A stretch of DNA of 29,127 nucleotides, taken from positions 1 through 29,127 of the IMG/VR virus record IMGVR_UViG_3300031785_000040; one strand, 5' to 3'. The DNA comes from a virus. Both the position numbers and the translations under genes were made by a program. Below the pieces are notes generated by a model, which was not told the DNA's origin, ran no database searches, and saw only the letters and a list, made by a program, of their open reading frames with translations. Shown here piece by piece: positions 15,801 through 24,476 of this stretch (positions within the stretch are counted from its first letter, which is position 1; every line of letters begins with the position of its first letter).

Positions 15801-18730
15801 AAATGATAGATACCATCCTGTACATTCTCAATATATGGAGTTATAACTGTTGATCTATAAACAAATAAGTTTTCATTATTATTGTTTCGATTAACTCTAG
15901 GAAGTTGGTTATCCCTTGTTGATGTGGTATTAATGAATGTACCCATTGAATGTGCTACACCCTCTACATCAACGTTTGAGTATCTAAATTCCTTGCTATT
16001 ATCTCTATCAGTTACAATGAATGTACCATTGAATCCTTTATCATCTACACCATTTTGATTAATAGAACATTTAATATTTCTAATAATAATTTGATCACCA
16101 ACATTTAAATTATGAGGTTTATCTGTCCTAACAACTGCCTTTGCAGGAGGACCACTTACGAATACAGCGTTTGATATAAATCTAGTATTACGTTCAAAAT
16201 CAAAATTATTAGCAGTAATCTCTGTTTTTGTAAAGTCAGTGTTAGAAGATACGTTAGTTGAACTTGAATCCTGTAGTACAAATCCGTCAGTTGGATCTTT
16301 ACCATTTGTTAATTCTTTAGGAACAACATATCTTATTTTGTATGTCTTGTCATCTAATCCACGATTATCTTCATTTCTTAGAATATAACTAATGTCTCTG
16401 TCATCTGCACCTGCATACATCGAACCATTATTGATGGTATTTCCAGATGTGCTTGTATGAATAAACCACTGTCCAGCACCTGAATCATATTGTATTGGAT
16501 GTCCAGCATCATTTGGTTTTTTATCAGATACTCTACTTACAATATTAAATTCATCCAAATTAGATACTGAATCAATAAACACACCGTTTTGAGCATTAGC
16601 AAATGATGATGCTAATTTAATTTCATCTCCCGCTAAGTCTGAGTCAACTGTAGTTGTAATCGCATAGTAAACTCTATGTGGATCAATATTTTCTGGTAGA
16701 TTTCCTGAGTCGGATATTAGTCTTACAGATTCTCCAGTTTCTAACTCATGATTTACTCTGAGTTTATATGAAGATTTTTTGAAGAATGTAGGAGAACTAT
16801 GAACTCCTTTATATACTTTTTCTGATGTAAAAGATGTGCCTGTGGTGGAATTAGTTGCTCCTTTTGCCATCACAATGGTCGCTTGGAACGTTGAACCACC
16901 CTTGTCAATATATAATTTTTCATTTACCTTTGCACCAATTCGATATCCTTGGGCAAAATGTGATGGTGGTAAAGTTTCATCACTATATCCAAGCAAATAA
17001 GCTCTAGATGATGTTGTCTCTGATACATCAAGTTGAAGATACTCAATGTCTTGCTCTTCAGTAACAATTGAACGTGGGTTTATAATTGATGTTACAAATC
17101 CCTTATCATCTTTAGCAAATGCTTCTTTCTTAAATCCCTCTGCTGCAAGTGCAAATGTACCAAAGTTAGAGTTGGAGTTTGTTATAGATGCGTCAGCACC
17201 GTTTATCATATTAAAATGACTATGGAAACCAATCGCAAATACAGATACAATTTGAACAACAGCATCATTTGATACTTTGATATGAGTTGTACGGAAACCT
17301 TTTCTATAATTCGCTTCTTGATCTAAATGATATACAGTGTTTGGATTTGTAGATGATGACTCAGATGAAAGTAGCTCACCAGTTTGTTTTGAGAATACAA
17401 TTCCGTTATATCTGCGATTTGTCTTATCATACTTAACAAATGCTCTATCGTCTTTTTGTAGTGATACAGCCGTAAACTGTGCCACAACCATTGATTTAAA
17501 TCCAGTTGCTTTCTTACCATCAGCATGCATACCTTGCATACCATATACTGAACGCATTGATATGTTAAAGATGTATGGAGATGCTCCCGATACTGTATCA
17601 GTTTCGACCAATACCTGTGCGTTTGCAGAACTTAATCCACCTACTTCACCAGCAGGTAAATTGCCCCTTACAAACGGTAACAAATAAGTAAATTTAGTTT
17701 CATTTATTACACTTGAAACCTTTGTTGAAATATTATAATCAGCAACATTAACACCTCTAACTTTAATTGGAGTACCACCAGTTAAATTATGTGGTACAGA
17801 AGTTGATACTGTGACAACTTGTCCTGGTGTAGCACCATCTCCAGACTCGATTTTTGTTACATTAAGAGGGTCAGTCGCAAAAGCACCAACAATTTCAAAT
17901 TCTGGTCGTTGTGGGGCAAATCCCTTTGGAGCAGATGGATATTTTTGAGTTATCTCTCTATTAGCAGATGCTTTATTATATGCGTTTGATAATTTACTAT
18001 AGTAAATATCTAAATCTGTAAGTTCACTATATTGTTCTAATCTAGTAATACCATCAGCATATTCAAAACAAGTTAACTTATGATGAGAAAATGTTGGAAT
18101 AGATTTGTTTGTAGTATTAAAATTAATAGGGTCTGTATAAACTGTTTCAAGTTCATCTCCATCGAAGATGGTAAACTGCCAGAAGTAACAAGCACCTGTG
18201 ATACGAAATATTGCACTTTGTTTTACATTATTATCTGTTGGGTTTGGAACATATTTTGGTCTTACCTTCGTTTTTCTTAAGTCTAATCCAACTATAGAGG
18301 TTCCTCTTGGAACTATGACTCCACCATTTACACTATTAAACTTGTAAAGTATATTATCTTCCTGTGTTAAATCAAAATTTGAGTCTAATGTAAGTGATAA
18401 AGTATTGATTGCTCCTGTTGAATCGCCACCAGGACTTACTGCCTTTGCTTGTCCTGACTCTGATTTAATACCAAAACCTGGTCTATTATCTACTATATGT
18501 TCGCCTGGAAATAAAAGAATAGTTGTTCTCTCTACAAAATCATTATCATTACCTTTCAGATATGAAAATCTTGCTGCTTCGATTAATGCCCTCTGTAAAG
18601 TTTTAAAGGGTTTCGTTAAGGAGTTTCCTTGATTTTCTATACCATCGGTGGAATCAAGATCATTTGGATTTACATAAAGTATACGTCCTTCAGCATTCTT
18701 TATGAAATTCTCTAGCTTATTAAGAGGCAT
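12881..18730 (-). CDS. Large virion fibre protein with S74 self-cleaving chaperone tail (1949 aa)
   Basis: The largest gene in the window. The N-terminal region (NAEGRILYVNPNDLDSTDG, then KPFKTLQRAL at about 41-50) resembles the pectate-lyase-like head found in marine myovirus structural proteins. Through the middle are beta modules with HNLxxGDxxxIRxx signatures, for example near residues 315 and 850. GGVGIAKDIYIGGDI near 1600 is a fibre repeat. The last 98 residues (about 1852-1949) form the intramolecular chaperone of endosialidase type (peptidase S74), with SDMTLKKDI at its start, GILAQEVEAL in the middle and an ELTAKVKTLENK coiled-coil end. In this family the chaperone folds the trimer and then cuts itself off at the serine before the SDxxxK motif. 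It acts in fibre assembly and host contact. It follows the 64-aa gene with an 81-base gap holding two late-promoter-like boxes. Confidence 0.88.
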   Translation of the reverse strand: MPLNKLENFIKNAEGRILYVNPNDLDSTDGIENQGNSLTKPFKTLQRALIEAARFSYLKGNDNDFVERTTILLFPGEHIVDNRPGFGIKSESGQAKAVSPGGDSTGAINTLSLTLDSNFDLTQEDNILYKFNSVNGGVIVPRGTSIVGLDLRKTKVRPKYVPNPTDNNVKQSAIFRITGACYFWQFTIFDGDELETVYTDPINFNTTNKSIPTFSHHKLTCFEYADGITRLEQYSELTDLDIYYSKLSNAYNKASANREITQKYPSAPKGFAPQRPEFEIVGAFATDPLNVTKIESGDGATPGQVVTVSTSVPHNLTGGTPIKVRGVNVADYNISTKVSSVINETKFTYLLPFVRGNLPAGEVGGLSSANAQVLVETDTVSGASPYIFNISMRSVYGMQGMHADGKKATGFKSMVVAQFTAVSLQKDDRAFVKYDKTNRRYNGIVFSKQTGELLSSESSSTNPNTVYHLDQEANYRKGFRTTHIKVSNDAVVQIVSVFAIGFHSHFNMINGADASITNSNSNFGTFALAAEGFKKEAFAKDDKGFVTSIINPRSIVTEEQDIEYLQLDVSETTSSRAYLLGYSDETLPPSHFAQGYRIGAKVNEKLYIDKGGSTFQATIVMAKGATNSTTGTSFTSEKVYKGVHSSPTFFKKSSYKLRVNHELETGESVRLISDSGNLPENIDPHRVYYAITTTVDSDLAGDEIKLASSFANAQNGVFIDSVSNLDEFNIVSRVSDKKPNDAGHPIQYDSGAGQWFIHTSTSGNTINNGSMYAGADDRDISYILRNEDNRGLDDKTYKIRYVVPKELTNGKDPTDGFVLQDSSSTNVSSNTDFTKTEITANNFDFERNTRFISNAVFVSGPPAKAVVRTDKPHNLNVGDQIIIRNIKCSINQNGVDDKGFNGTFIVTDRDNSKEFRYSNVDVEGVAHSMGTFINTTSTRDNQLPRVNRNNNNENLFVYRSTVITPYIENVQDGIYHLFVLNSNNKMVDPSSEFSDDKFNQNIVNLYPEYDRDNVNDNPPEANSFAKNFPIGDVVTNDLKKSITRETTNNFISGFDISNTISSISTNVAGTLATLTFDKEHSFESLKYVSPSSLTGGSNHLPASGQATYHNIKLLNNTSTASNSNWDGATANVTVQNGVAIAATITDGGSGYKNGEQLYFDSQDVVTGGIGGNASGFVVTSDVGISSATGCYVQITGISTGTDSYHRINSITSKNSISIHKEASDLILNGQQVVDMGAWSSIKSGSKIYDSVAGIVTITSHSATSLMVGNSFRLLNASNESLGDFIVNTHSSSVNATTGQLEETISAKSPSDITSPVYILKHGLSAHDAASGVGEENVAVRGMSVYDHDYLVANEDIDKSETSIQILLPNGNTVGENIMSRFPIGSYVQVNDEIMRIAKNTLGGGQAIEVIRGVLGSRNNTHKQFSHLKKIKPLPIELRRPSILRASGHTFEYVGYGPGNYSTALPQLQNRTLSEREEFLSQAQETSCGNVVYTGMNDKGDFYIGNTKTSSASGQQTTFDIPVPTITGEDPNRLSIVADEVIVKERLLVEGGTSKNILSQFDGPVTFNGSVRHNDNLTVQGIANLNNTLNSTSINTGSLVVKGGVGIAKDIYIGGDINGTGEFDGNSNISGFNNVTATNFIGDGAQLTNTGATLFPSGTNGDTQQVVLTHLASGTMILGTTDIDLTFTASTNTLSCPNFSGNFAGNSTTASLATDVVGAANRVLFNSSTNDTTTSANLTFNSTTLSGTGLEIKLLDGKKLFLGDNNDLEILHDGGNSIVRETGTGQLFLQSDGIVYITKTNGTSMMGEFSGSGAVKLHWNGSNTGLRLETTQTGVKTYGNLESTGDLIAFSASDMTLKKDISPIQNALDMINKLSGNTFTWSTDLFTLLPYENGTKDTGILAQEVEALGLPGVTTTRGDGVKAVRYDRLIPVLIEAVKELTAKVKTLENK

Positions 18731-18780
18731 CTTTTTTTATCTACTATAAATTTGATGGCAATACCATACTATACTAGGTC

Positions 18781-18812
18781 TATTTAGCTTCCCAGTCAAG
18801 TCATTATTTATT
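18781..18812 (-). promoter_or_regulatory. Two candidate late promoter boxes before the 1949-aa fibre gene
   Basis: The minus strand carries AATAAATA at 18812-18805, starting on the stop codon of the 64-aa gene, and CTAAATA at 18787-18781. Both resemble T4-like late boxes (TATAAATA; CTAAATA-like forms are reported in marine relatives). They would give leaders of about 68 and 44 bases. The rest of the 81-base gap holds no other feature. Confidence 0.45.
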
Positions 18813-19006
18813 TACTTGTCCTTCTGGGTTGCCAACTCCTTGTAAATTATTGCGTCTGGTGGAAGTAATTCGTCACATACTCTTAACACTCTCAAAAACT
18901 CATCTACGGTATCACATTTAATATTTCTAATATCTCCATGTTCACTCACTAGAGAAAAACTTCGAGAGCATAAGTCTACTACAACATTAAGAACAAAATC
19001 TTCCAT
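18812..19006 (-). CDS. Small conserved tail-region protein (64 aa)
   Basis: A 64-aa protein beginning MEDFVLNVVVDLCSR, with a central GDIRNIKCDTVDEFLRVL. The pattern is two beta strands, then a helix, then a charged tail ending in QKDK. It has two cysteines and no membrane segment. Its position between two large S74 fibre genes suggests a fibre assembly or regulatory partner, but no family is recognised with confidence. It is preceded by a GATAAATA box overlapping the stop of the 1713-aa gene. Its own stop codon is overlapped by another such box, so it may be transcribed both alone and with its neighbours. Confidence 0.75.
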   Translation of the reverse strand: MEDFVLNVVVDLCSRSFSLVSEHGDIRNIKCDTVDEFLRVLRVCDELLPPDAIIYKELATQKDK

Positions 19007-19026
19007 ATTTAACTTATGATTGTTTT

Positions 19027-19034
19027 TATTTATC
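19027..19034 (-). promoter_or_regulatory. Candidate late promoter GATAAATA before 64-aa gene
   Basis: GATAAATA on the minus strand differs from the T4 late box only in its first base. It spans the TAA of the 1713-aa gene and lies 21 bases before the next ATG. The predicted leader is about 15 bases. Confidence 0.5.
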
Positions 19035-22000
19035 CTTCGAGTGCAGCAACCTTTGCTTCAAGAGTTTCGATTTTTGCTATTGCTTCTTTTAATGCTGCGG
19101 TTAAAACAGGTATTAGTTTTGTTTGATCTACTTGTTGATAAATGGGATCACCTATTGATGTTGCTAATCCTACATTAACATCTGACTCTGTGGCTACAGC
19201 ATCTTTTGTACCAATAGTTGCCTGAGAAGTAGGTGTAGTATCTTCAATTTCATGTGCAAAAAATCCATCACACATACCTAAATCAAGATTATCTTTCCAT
19301 TTGAATCTTCTTGGTTTTAATGATTTTACTTTCTCTATGCCATCAGTTATTAAAACTTCATCTTGTTTCATTCTGTAGTCAGAAGAAGAATTGTAATAAG
19401 TGGCTGTTCCATTTGTCGTTATTGAACCACGAGCAAGATAACTTCCATTACTGTGTGTAACTCCAAATTGTATTAAGTTTCTCGTACCAGAACCATGACT
19501 ATTCCAACATATTAAAGGGTTATGATTTGTAGCACCGTCAGCTTTCAAGACACAAGTATTTCCTGATGAATACACACCTAAAGCACTTTCATTTAATAAT
19601 TGTCCAGTTGAATTAATAAGTACCAATCCAGATGATGTGATGCGAAGTTTTTCATTACCAGCAGTATCAAATTTGATAGTATTAGTATCAAAAGAAATTC
19701 TAGTATCTGTATCTCCACTATGAGCAATTTCACCGTCAATCTCAGCATTTTCTATACTTGCAGTTTCAAATCTAGAAGTTCCACTAACATTAAGACTATT
19801 AGGACTACCACTAGCAGTCATAGTTACATTACCACCAGCAAAACTAGCATTTCCACTGAATGTTGAAACACCAGTAACTAACGCATTACCAACAACATGA
19901 AGTTTAGATGTAGGAACTGTTGTACCAATACCTACTGAACCACCACTATCGATGCGAAGTCTTTCTGTACCATTAGTAGCGAAAGTTAAAATATCATCTG
20001 CATCAGATCCAAAAATATAATTATTATTACTATCTCCAAAAAATATTCCACCATCATTAGTTGAAGTTCTTCTTAATCTTATATCTGCTCTTGCGTTTAA
20101 ATATCCACTTGGATCTACAATAATTCTTTCTACTCCTTCTGTTGTTACTACAAATTTTCCGTCTGTTCCAGTATCAACTACCTCTGCCTTTGTATTACCC
20201 TCTTCTATTTTGTCTCCAATGGTAGATTTAGTTACAGTTGCTAAATCTTCGATTCTTACTTGAGTATAAATGTTATCTCCAGTAACAGATTCATTACCAG
20301 GATTGGATGATTGCTTTCTACCAAATCCTGCATCACTCTCTGTACTGCTACTATAGTGCATTACTTTAAACCAAGTTGTCTGTGTAAGATTAATGATCGT
20401 GTGACCAGTGGAATCGGTGCTTGCATTAGCGGTACCAGTGTGAACACTTGTACCCTCAACGAATGATGCTGATGCATTAAGTCCAGCAGTTGAAATATGT
20501 GATTGTGTGGTGCTATAAACTAATCTACTTTTATGTCTACTTACAGAAAATGCTGGAGCAGTCCAGTCTATCTTATAGTCTCCTGCAGGTAATGACCAAT
20601 AACCAGGTGTATTTCCAGCACTTCCTGAAGACTGTGAACCACCTGCAGTAAAATCAACAAAATTTGATGGGTCTTCTTCTACGGTTAAATCCCTGTCTCT
20701 CCAACCACCTCCAGTAAATGTTCCACCACTTGCTTGATTACCTTTCTGATCTTTTAATATTGAAACTTTGGATGTGCCTGTTTCTTGATTTAATAATTTA
20801 ACAGCTGTTTTTAAATCTTCTACTACTACCTGTGAATAAATCTCATCTTCACCACTGATATTACCAGCCTCTCCTAAAGCTTTAGTGCTACCAGCATCAT
20901 TTGATACCACATAATGCTGAAGTCTGAAATAAGTAGTTTCAGTAATCGTAACAGTTGCCGATCCACTTGCAAAAATATTAGATTCATAATTTGTTTGAGA
21001 TTGAGCACTTTCTCCACTAAGATAACTTACACCAGAAGAACTTTGAGAATTAAATAACGTATTGTAGTTGGTGCTTGTGGTATATGCAATCTTTGCTCTC
21101 TGATCACCACTATCAAAACCAGGTGCTCTCCACTGAAGAAAATAAGTACCTGCTTCTAAAGAAAAAGTATTGGCAGTTCCGTCTTTTCCTGTAGATCCAT
21201 TAACAAGGGTGACTAAACTCGTAGAGTCTATTTTTGAATTTAATCTTCTTTGATGCCAGTTATTTGTAGATGCAGTTCCACCATTTGTTCCTTGAGTTCT
21301 CACATCTTGTAACACTGCAACTCTGGTTGTTCCAGACTGTGAATTTCCACCAGAACCACTTGTCTTATAAGAAACACTTATTGTTCCAGCGTCAAAAGCA
21401 TCCTGATTGTTCTGGTTCATTATTGTTACTTTTAATCTTTCTACCGTCCCACTTACCGAAGATAAAGAACCTCGTGACACAGCTCCACTAGTATTAGTCC
21501 TTCTAAATTCACCAATTTCTGTGTAAGAACTAGAAGATGCCTTATTGATAATCATCGACCCAGTAAGACTATATCCTGCATTATTAAGGAAAATTACGAA
21601 CCCGTTTGTGGAATGTGCTTCATCAGTTCCTGCAGAATTTTCGGAGTTACTAACATATCCAGATGCGATCCAAGTATTACTATATCCTAATTGCACTAAA
21701 ACACTGTTACTTGCATTTAAAGATACACCCTTCATCATCACAGTAATTTCTTGTGCATCTGCAGGAATGCCAGTAAATTCTACTTCTGTTCCTGATGCTG
21801 ATTGCTCTGCTAATAATACAAATGAACTACCACCAGAACCACTACCTCCACTACCTGTGATTTCATTTCCATTAACATATAATTGATGACAAGTAACAAT
21901 GCCGACAGCTAACTTAGAGGTGTTTGAAGAAAGAACTGGGTCAGTAGGATTTGTCGTTCCAATACCCAAATTACCATTACCATCAAATCTTGCTATCTCA

Positions 22001-24171
22001 TATAATCCTTGTCCAAATGCGATTGGTTCATTTTGAAATGTCCTAATAGTCCAAAGTGGATTATCTTCGTTTTGATTTCTAACATTTATATTGAACCCAC
22101 CATAATCACTTTTTGTTGTGACACTAAGTACATCTTCAGCATCAACAAAATCACCTCCAGAAAAAAGATAAGGTGCTGCTCCACCACTAACAACTTCTAA
22201 TCTTTTTTCAAAACCAGTTCCATAAGAATCAAATGGACGTATAGTTCCAATACCAACATTACCATTTGTAGTGATTGTTACTTTTGAGTCGTCATTAGTA
22301 CATAAATGTAAATTATGATTAGATCGTGTTCCAATACTACTTGAACCATTAAATTCTGATGCAATCATCTGTAATTCATATGTACCACTCTTAACTAAAT
22401 TAGCCACGTAAGAACTAGGATTGTAAGTTTGAAGAACGGTTGTATTTGAACCAAAAGTTGCTGGAGCATTTGTTCCGATACCAACATCACCATTTGATGA
22501 GATGCGAAGTCTTTCATTATTACCATTCGTCTTGAATAACATTGAGTCACTTGAGTGATCATATTGTATTCGACCAGATTGACCACTAGATTCATCTCCA
22601 AAGTAAATTGTTTGAGGATTTGTACCATTACTTGGTGATAATAATTGAATTGTTGCAGCGTTGTCCGACTCTACAACTAACTCACCAATACCTGCACCAA
22701 TAGTTCCACAACCTGTTCCGTTGAAAAGATGTAATAGATGAGTGTTGCTTCCACTTAAGTTAGTACCAATACCAATATTTCCAGAAAAATCTGCATCACC
22801 ACTAGAATTGAGGCGAAATCTTCGATTATTACCATTCGTCTTGAATAACATTGAGTCATCTGAGTGATCATATTGTATTCGACCAGATGCAACACTAGAT
22901 TCATCTCCAAAGTAAATTGTTTGAGGAATTGCAGCACTACTTGGTGATAATAATTGAATTGTTGCAGCGTTGTTTGACTCTACAACAAATTCACCAACAC
23001 CTCCACCAATAGTTCCGCAACCTGTTCCGTTGAAAAGATGTAATAGATGAGTTCCACTTCCACTTAAGTCAGTTCCAATACCAACATTTGAAGATGTATT
23101 AATTCCAGCAGAAGTGGTTTCCCACACTGAATCTCCACCACCACTTCCTGCTTCTCCTTTTTGACCTTTAGTTGAGTTGTCAGCACCTGCCTCACCTTTT
23201 TGACCCTTATCACCATCAGTACCATTTGTACCATCAGAACCTGCTTCTCCTTTTTGACCTTTAGCAACATCTCCACCTTGAGCGTATTGAATAATGTATG
23301 CAAGGGCATAATATGGTGGTAAGTTAGCATTGGTAGCTGAACTACCATTAGAATTAATAGTTATTCCAGTTGTTTTTGAGTTTGTATTACCTGTATTATT
23401 AGCATTACCGTCAGTACCTACACCAAAGTTTCTAGGTTCAGCATATCCAGAACGAGCAACATAATCAACAGTGGTATGAAAGTGACCAGGATCAGTTATG
23501 GTATGACTGTGAGCAACTAATGTAGCGTCAGCAGAACCACCTTTATCAGCAACATCAAAAATATTATTATTAGAATCATAACCTACAACAAATCTACCAC
23601 TCAAATCTGGTAAATTAAACGTAGTGGATCCATCACCAGCACCGTGAGTAGTTCCTATGACAGCGTATAAAGCATCATATGTCGTCCTACTCTTTGCTGA
23701 CCCATCACATAAGAAATAACCATCAGGGAGAGAAGATGCACTTCCAGACCAAGCTACAATTCCACCAACTGCCATACCAGCACCTGTTGATCCAATTTCT
23801 CCTTTAACACCCTCATCTCCCTTATCACCTGGTTCACCTTTTTGCCCTTCATCTCCCTTATTACCCTGTGCTTCTACATCACCTTTATCTCCCTTATTAC
23901 CCTCATCTCCCTTATCACCTGGTTCACCTTTTGCACCTTTTGCTGTAACATCTCCTGGTTCACCCTTATCTCCCTGCTCACCTTTATTATCACCCTTACT
24001 CCCTTTATCACCATCAGTTCCTGCATCTCCTTTATCCCCTTTTACTCCTTTAGAAAGTGATGCTGGACTTCTTTTCCAAGCACCATTAGTACCATCCCAA
24101 ACGTATGTTAAACCGTTCTCTGTGTGAGTATCCCCATCTGAGGGACTATTTGGAAAATTAAAGGCAGCCAT
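19030..24171 (-). CDS. Multidomain tail fibre: collagen-like, tail collar and S74 chaperone domains (1713 aa)
   Basis: Domain order: a short anchoring module at residues 1-34 (DGDTHTENGLTYVWDGT); collagen-like GDK/GEP triplets at 42-128; a phage tail collar domain at about 132-296, with LPDGYFLCDG, TFNLPDLSGRF and paired HSH and HFH motifs at 221-233 like those that bind metal in gp12/gp37-type tips; a second collagen block at 304-342; two tandem 103-residue GIGT modules at 362-567; further GIGTT repeats; a lectin-like segment at about 790-945; a pair of divergent beta-sandwich domains at about 945-1315; more GIGTT repeats; and an S74 chaperone tail at about 1585-1713, with SSDYRMKQD at its start and a coiled-coil end. 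It should be a trimeric receptor-binding fibre whose chaperone tail cuts itself off. A TTGACA-type promoter precedes it. Confidence 0.92.
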   Translation of the reverse strand: MAAFNFPNSPSDGDTHTENGLTYVWDGTNGAWKRSPASLSKGVKGDKGDAGTDGDKGSKGDNKGEQGDKGEPGDVTAKGAKGEPGDKGDEGNKGDKGDVEAQGNKGDEGQKGEPGDKGDEGVKGEIGSTGAGMAVGGIVAWSGSASSLPDGYFLCDGSAKSRTTYDALYAVIGTTHGAGDGSTTFNLPDLSGRFVVGYDSNNNIFDVADKGGSADATLVAHSHTITDPGHFHTTVDYVARSGYAEPRNFGVGTDGNANNTGNTNSKTTGITINSNGSSATNANLPPYYALAYIIQYAQGGDVAKGQKGEAGSDGTNGTDGDKGQKGEAGADNSTKGQKGEAGSGGGDSVWETTSAGINTSSNVGIGTDLSGSGTHLLHLFNGTGCGTIGGGVGEFVVESNNAATIQLLSPSSAAIPQTIYFGDESSVASGRIQYDHSDDSMLFKTNGNNRRFRLNSSGDADFSGNIGIGTNLSGSNTHLLHLFNGTGCGTIGAGIGELVVESDNAATIQLLSPSNGTNPQTIYFGDESSGQSGRIQYDHSSDSMLFKTNGNNERLRISSNGDVGIGTNAPATFGSNTTVLQTYNPSSYVANLVKSGTYELQMIASEFNGSSSIGTRSNHNLHLCTNDDSKVTITTNGNVGIGTIRPFDSYGTGFEKRLEVVSGGAAPYLFSGGDFVDAEDVLSVTTKSDYGGFNINVRNQNEDNPLWTIRTFQNEPIAFGQGLYEIARFDGNGNLGIGTTNPTDPVLSSNTSKLAVGIVTCHQLYVNGNEITGSGGSGSGGSSFVLLAEQSASGTEVEFTGIPADAQEITVMMKGVSLNASNSVLVQLGYSNTWIASGYVSNSENSAGTDEAHSTNGFVIFLNNAGYSLTGSMIINKASSSSYTEIGEFRRTNTSGAVSRGSLSSVSGTVERLKVTIMNQNNQDAFDAGTISVSYKTSGSGGNSQSGTTRVAVLQDVRTQGTNGGTASTNNWHQRRLNSKIDSTSLVTLVNGSTGKDGTANTFSLEAGTYFLQWRAPGFDSGDQRAKIAYTTSTNYNTLFNSQSSSGVSYLSGESAQSQTNYESNIFASGSATVTITETTYFRLQHYVVSNDAGSTKALGEAGNISGEDEIYSQVVVEDLKTAVKLLNQETGTSKVSILKDQKGNQASGGTFTGGGWRDRDLTVEEDPSNFVDFTAGGSQSSGSAGNTPGYWSLPAGDYKIDWTAPAFSVSRHKSRLVYSTTQSHISTAGLNASASFVEGTSVHTGTANASTDSTGHTIINLTQTTWFKVMHYSSSTESDAGFGRKQSSNPGNESVTGDNIYTQVRIEDLATVTKSTIGDKIEEGNTKAEVVDTGTDGKFVVTTEGVERIIVDPSGYLNARADIRLRRTSTNDGGIFFGDSNNNYIFGSDADDILTFATNGTERLRIDSGGSVGIGTTVPTSKLHVVGNALVTGVSTFSGNASFAGGNVTMTASGSPNSLNVSGTSRFETASIENAEIDGEIAHSGDTDTRISFDTNTIKFDTAGNEKLRITSSGLVLINSTGQLLNESALGVYSSGNTCVLKADGATNHNPLICWNSHGSGTRNLIQFGVTHSNGSYLARGSITTNGTATYYNSSSDYRMKQDEVLITDGIEKVKSLKPRRFKWKDNLDLGMCDGFFAHEIEDTTPTSQATIGTKDAVATESDVNVGLATSIGDPIYQQVDQTKLIPVLTAALKEAIAKIETLEAKVAALEG
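20225..21340 (-). repeat. Tandem pair of divergent beta-sandwich domains in the 1713-aa fibre
   Basis: Two consecutive domains of about 185 residues share the same run of landmarks: RVAVLQD / KVSILKD, SLEAGTYFLQWRAP / SLPAGDYKIDWTAP, AKIAYTT / SRLVYST, TYFRLQHY / TWFKVMHY and IYSQVVVEDL / IYTQVRIEDL. The copies are well diverged, so the duplication is old. The strand pattern suggests a jelly-roll, possibly sugar-binding. Boundaries are approximate. Confidence 0.75.
22485..23088 (-). repeat. Recent in-frame tandem duplication, 309-base period
   Basis: Residues 362-464 and 465-564 of the fibre are near copies. Landmarks such as ACCATTCGTC (22522 and 22831) and TTGAAAAGAT (22721 and 23030) are exactly 309 bases apart, or 103 codons. 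Shared peptides include THLLHLFNGTGCGTIG, NAATIQLLSP and RIQYDHS. High DNA identity indicates a recent duplication that lengthens the fibre shaft. Confidence 0.9.
23146..23262 (-). repeat. Short collagen-like block in the 1713-aa fibre
   Basis: Residues 304-342 are GQK/GEA/GTD triplets interrupted once by DNST. The block joins the collar domain to the GIGT shaft. Confidence 0.8.
23788..24048 (-). repeat. Collagen-like block near the N-terminus of the 1713-aa fibre
   Basis: Residues 42-128 are mostly Gly-X-Y triplets (GDK, GEP, GDE, GNK), with Lys or Pro often in the Y position and a few phase breaks (KGDNKG, DVTAKG, DVEAQG). At the DNA level this is a 9-base-period, strand-asymmetric purine-rich tract. 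The part at 23947-23997 is duplicated in the next fibre gene. Confidence 0.88.
23947..23997. repeat. 51-base exact direct repeat shared between two fibre genes (copy 1)
   Basis: This sequence is identical to 25430-25480, and the flanking nine bases beyond a two-base mismatch also match. It encodes the GDNKGEQGDKGEPGD stretch. The copies are 1.4 kb apart, in the same orientation, in different genes. Confidence 0.95.
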
Positions 24172-24181
24172 TTAGTTTTCT

Positions 24182-24209
24182 ATCATATCATATGTATGAA
24201 AATTGTCAA
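24182..24209 (-). promoter_or_regulatory. Candidate sigma70-like promoter before the 1713-aa fibre gene
   Basis: On the minus strand TTGACA (24209-24204) is followed after 16 bases by TATGAT (24187-24182). The predicted start is about 24175, only about 4 bases before the ATG at 24171. The overlapping TATGATATGAT leaves the exact -10 register uncertain. Confidence 0.5.
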
Positions 24210-24211
24210 GT

Positions 24212-24472
24212 TTAAGAGTAAGGACTCGCACCCAAAATACTTGTATCCCATTGTGCTTTTAATTCTGTTACATTTGAAGCAGTTGCTATACCAACAGCAG
24301 CGGGAGCATCTCTTAATGCTTGTTTTTTTGAAACAATATCTGTTGTGCTTGCACTTGTTTCAAGTGCTTTTTGAAATTCAATATCAAGTTGAGCAAGTAA
24401 TATCTCTCTTGATGCCCTTATATTATTTTTATGAATTTCTCTGGCTTTCGCCATATCAATACCAAATCCCAT
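24212..24472 (-). CDS. Small phage tail-region protein (86 aa), tail-fibre-assembly-like
   Basis: An 86-aa mainly helical protein. After MGFGIDMAKA comes a charged helix (REIHKNNIRASREILLAQLDIEFQKALE, residues 11-38), then SKKQALRDAPAAVGIATASNVTELKAQW. This arrangement, with an 'LD-EF-KALE' helix and a 'K-ALRD' helix, matches a small family found downstream of fibre or spike genes in many tailed phages, usually paired with a protein like the 66-aa neighbour. An assembly-chaperone role is suspected in that family but not proven. It starts 4 bases after its partner and lies just upstream of the 1713-aa fibre. No Shine-Dalgarno sequence is evident, so translational coupling is likely. Confidence 0.82.
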   Translation of the reverse strand: MGFGIDMAKAREIHKNNIRASREILLAQLDIEFQKALETSASTTDIVSKKQALRDAPAAVGIATASNVTELKAQWDTSILGASPYS

Positions 24473-24476
24473 TTTT

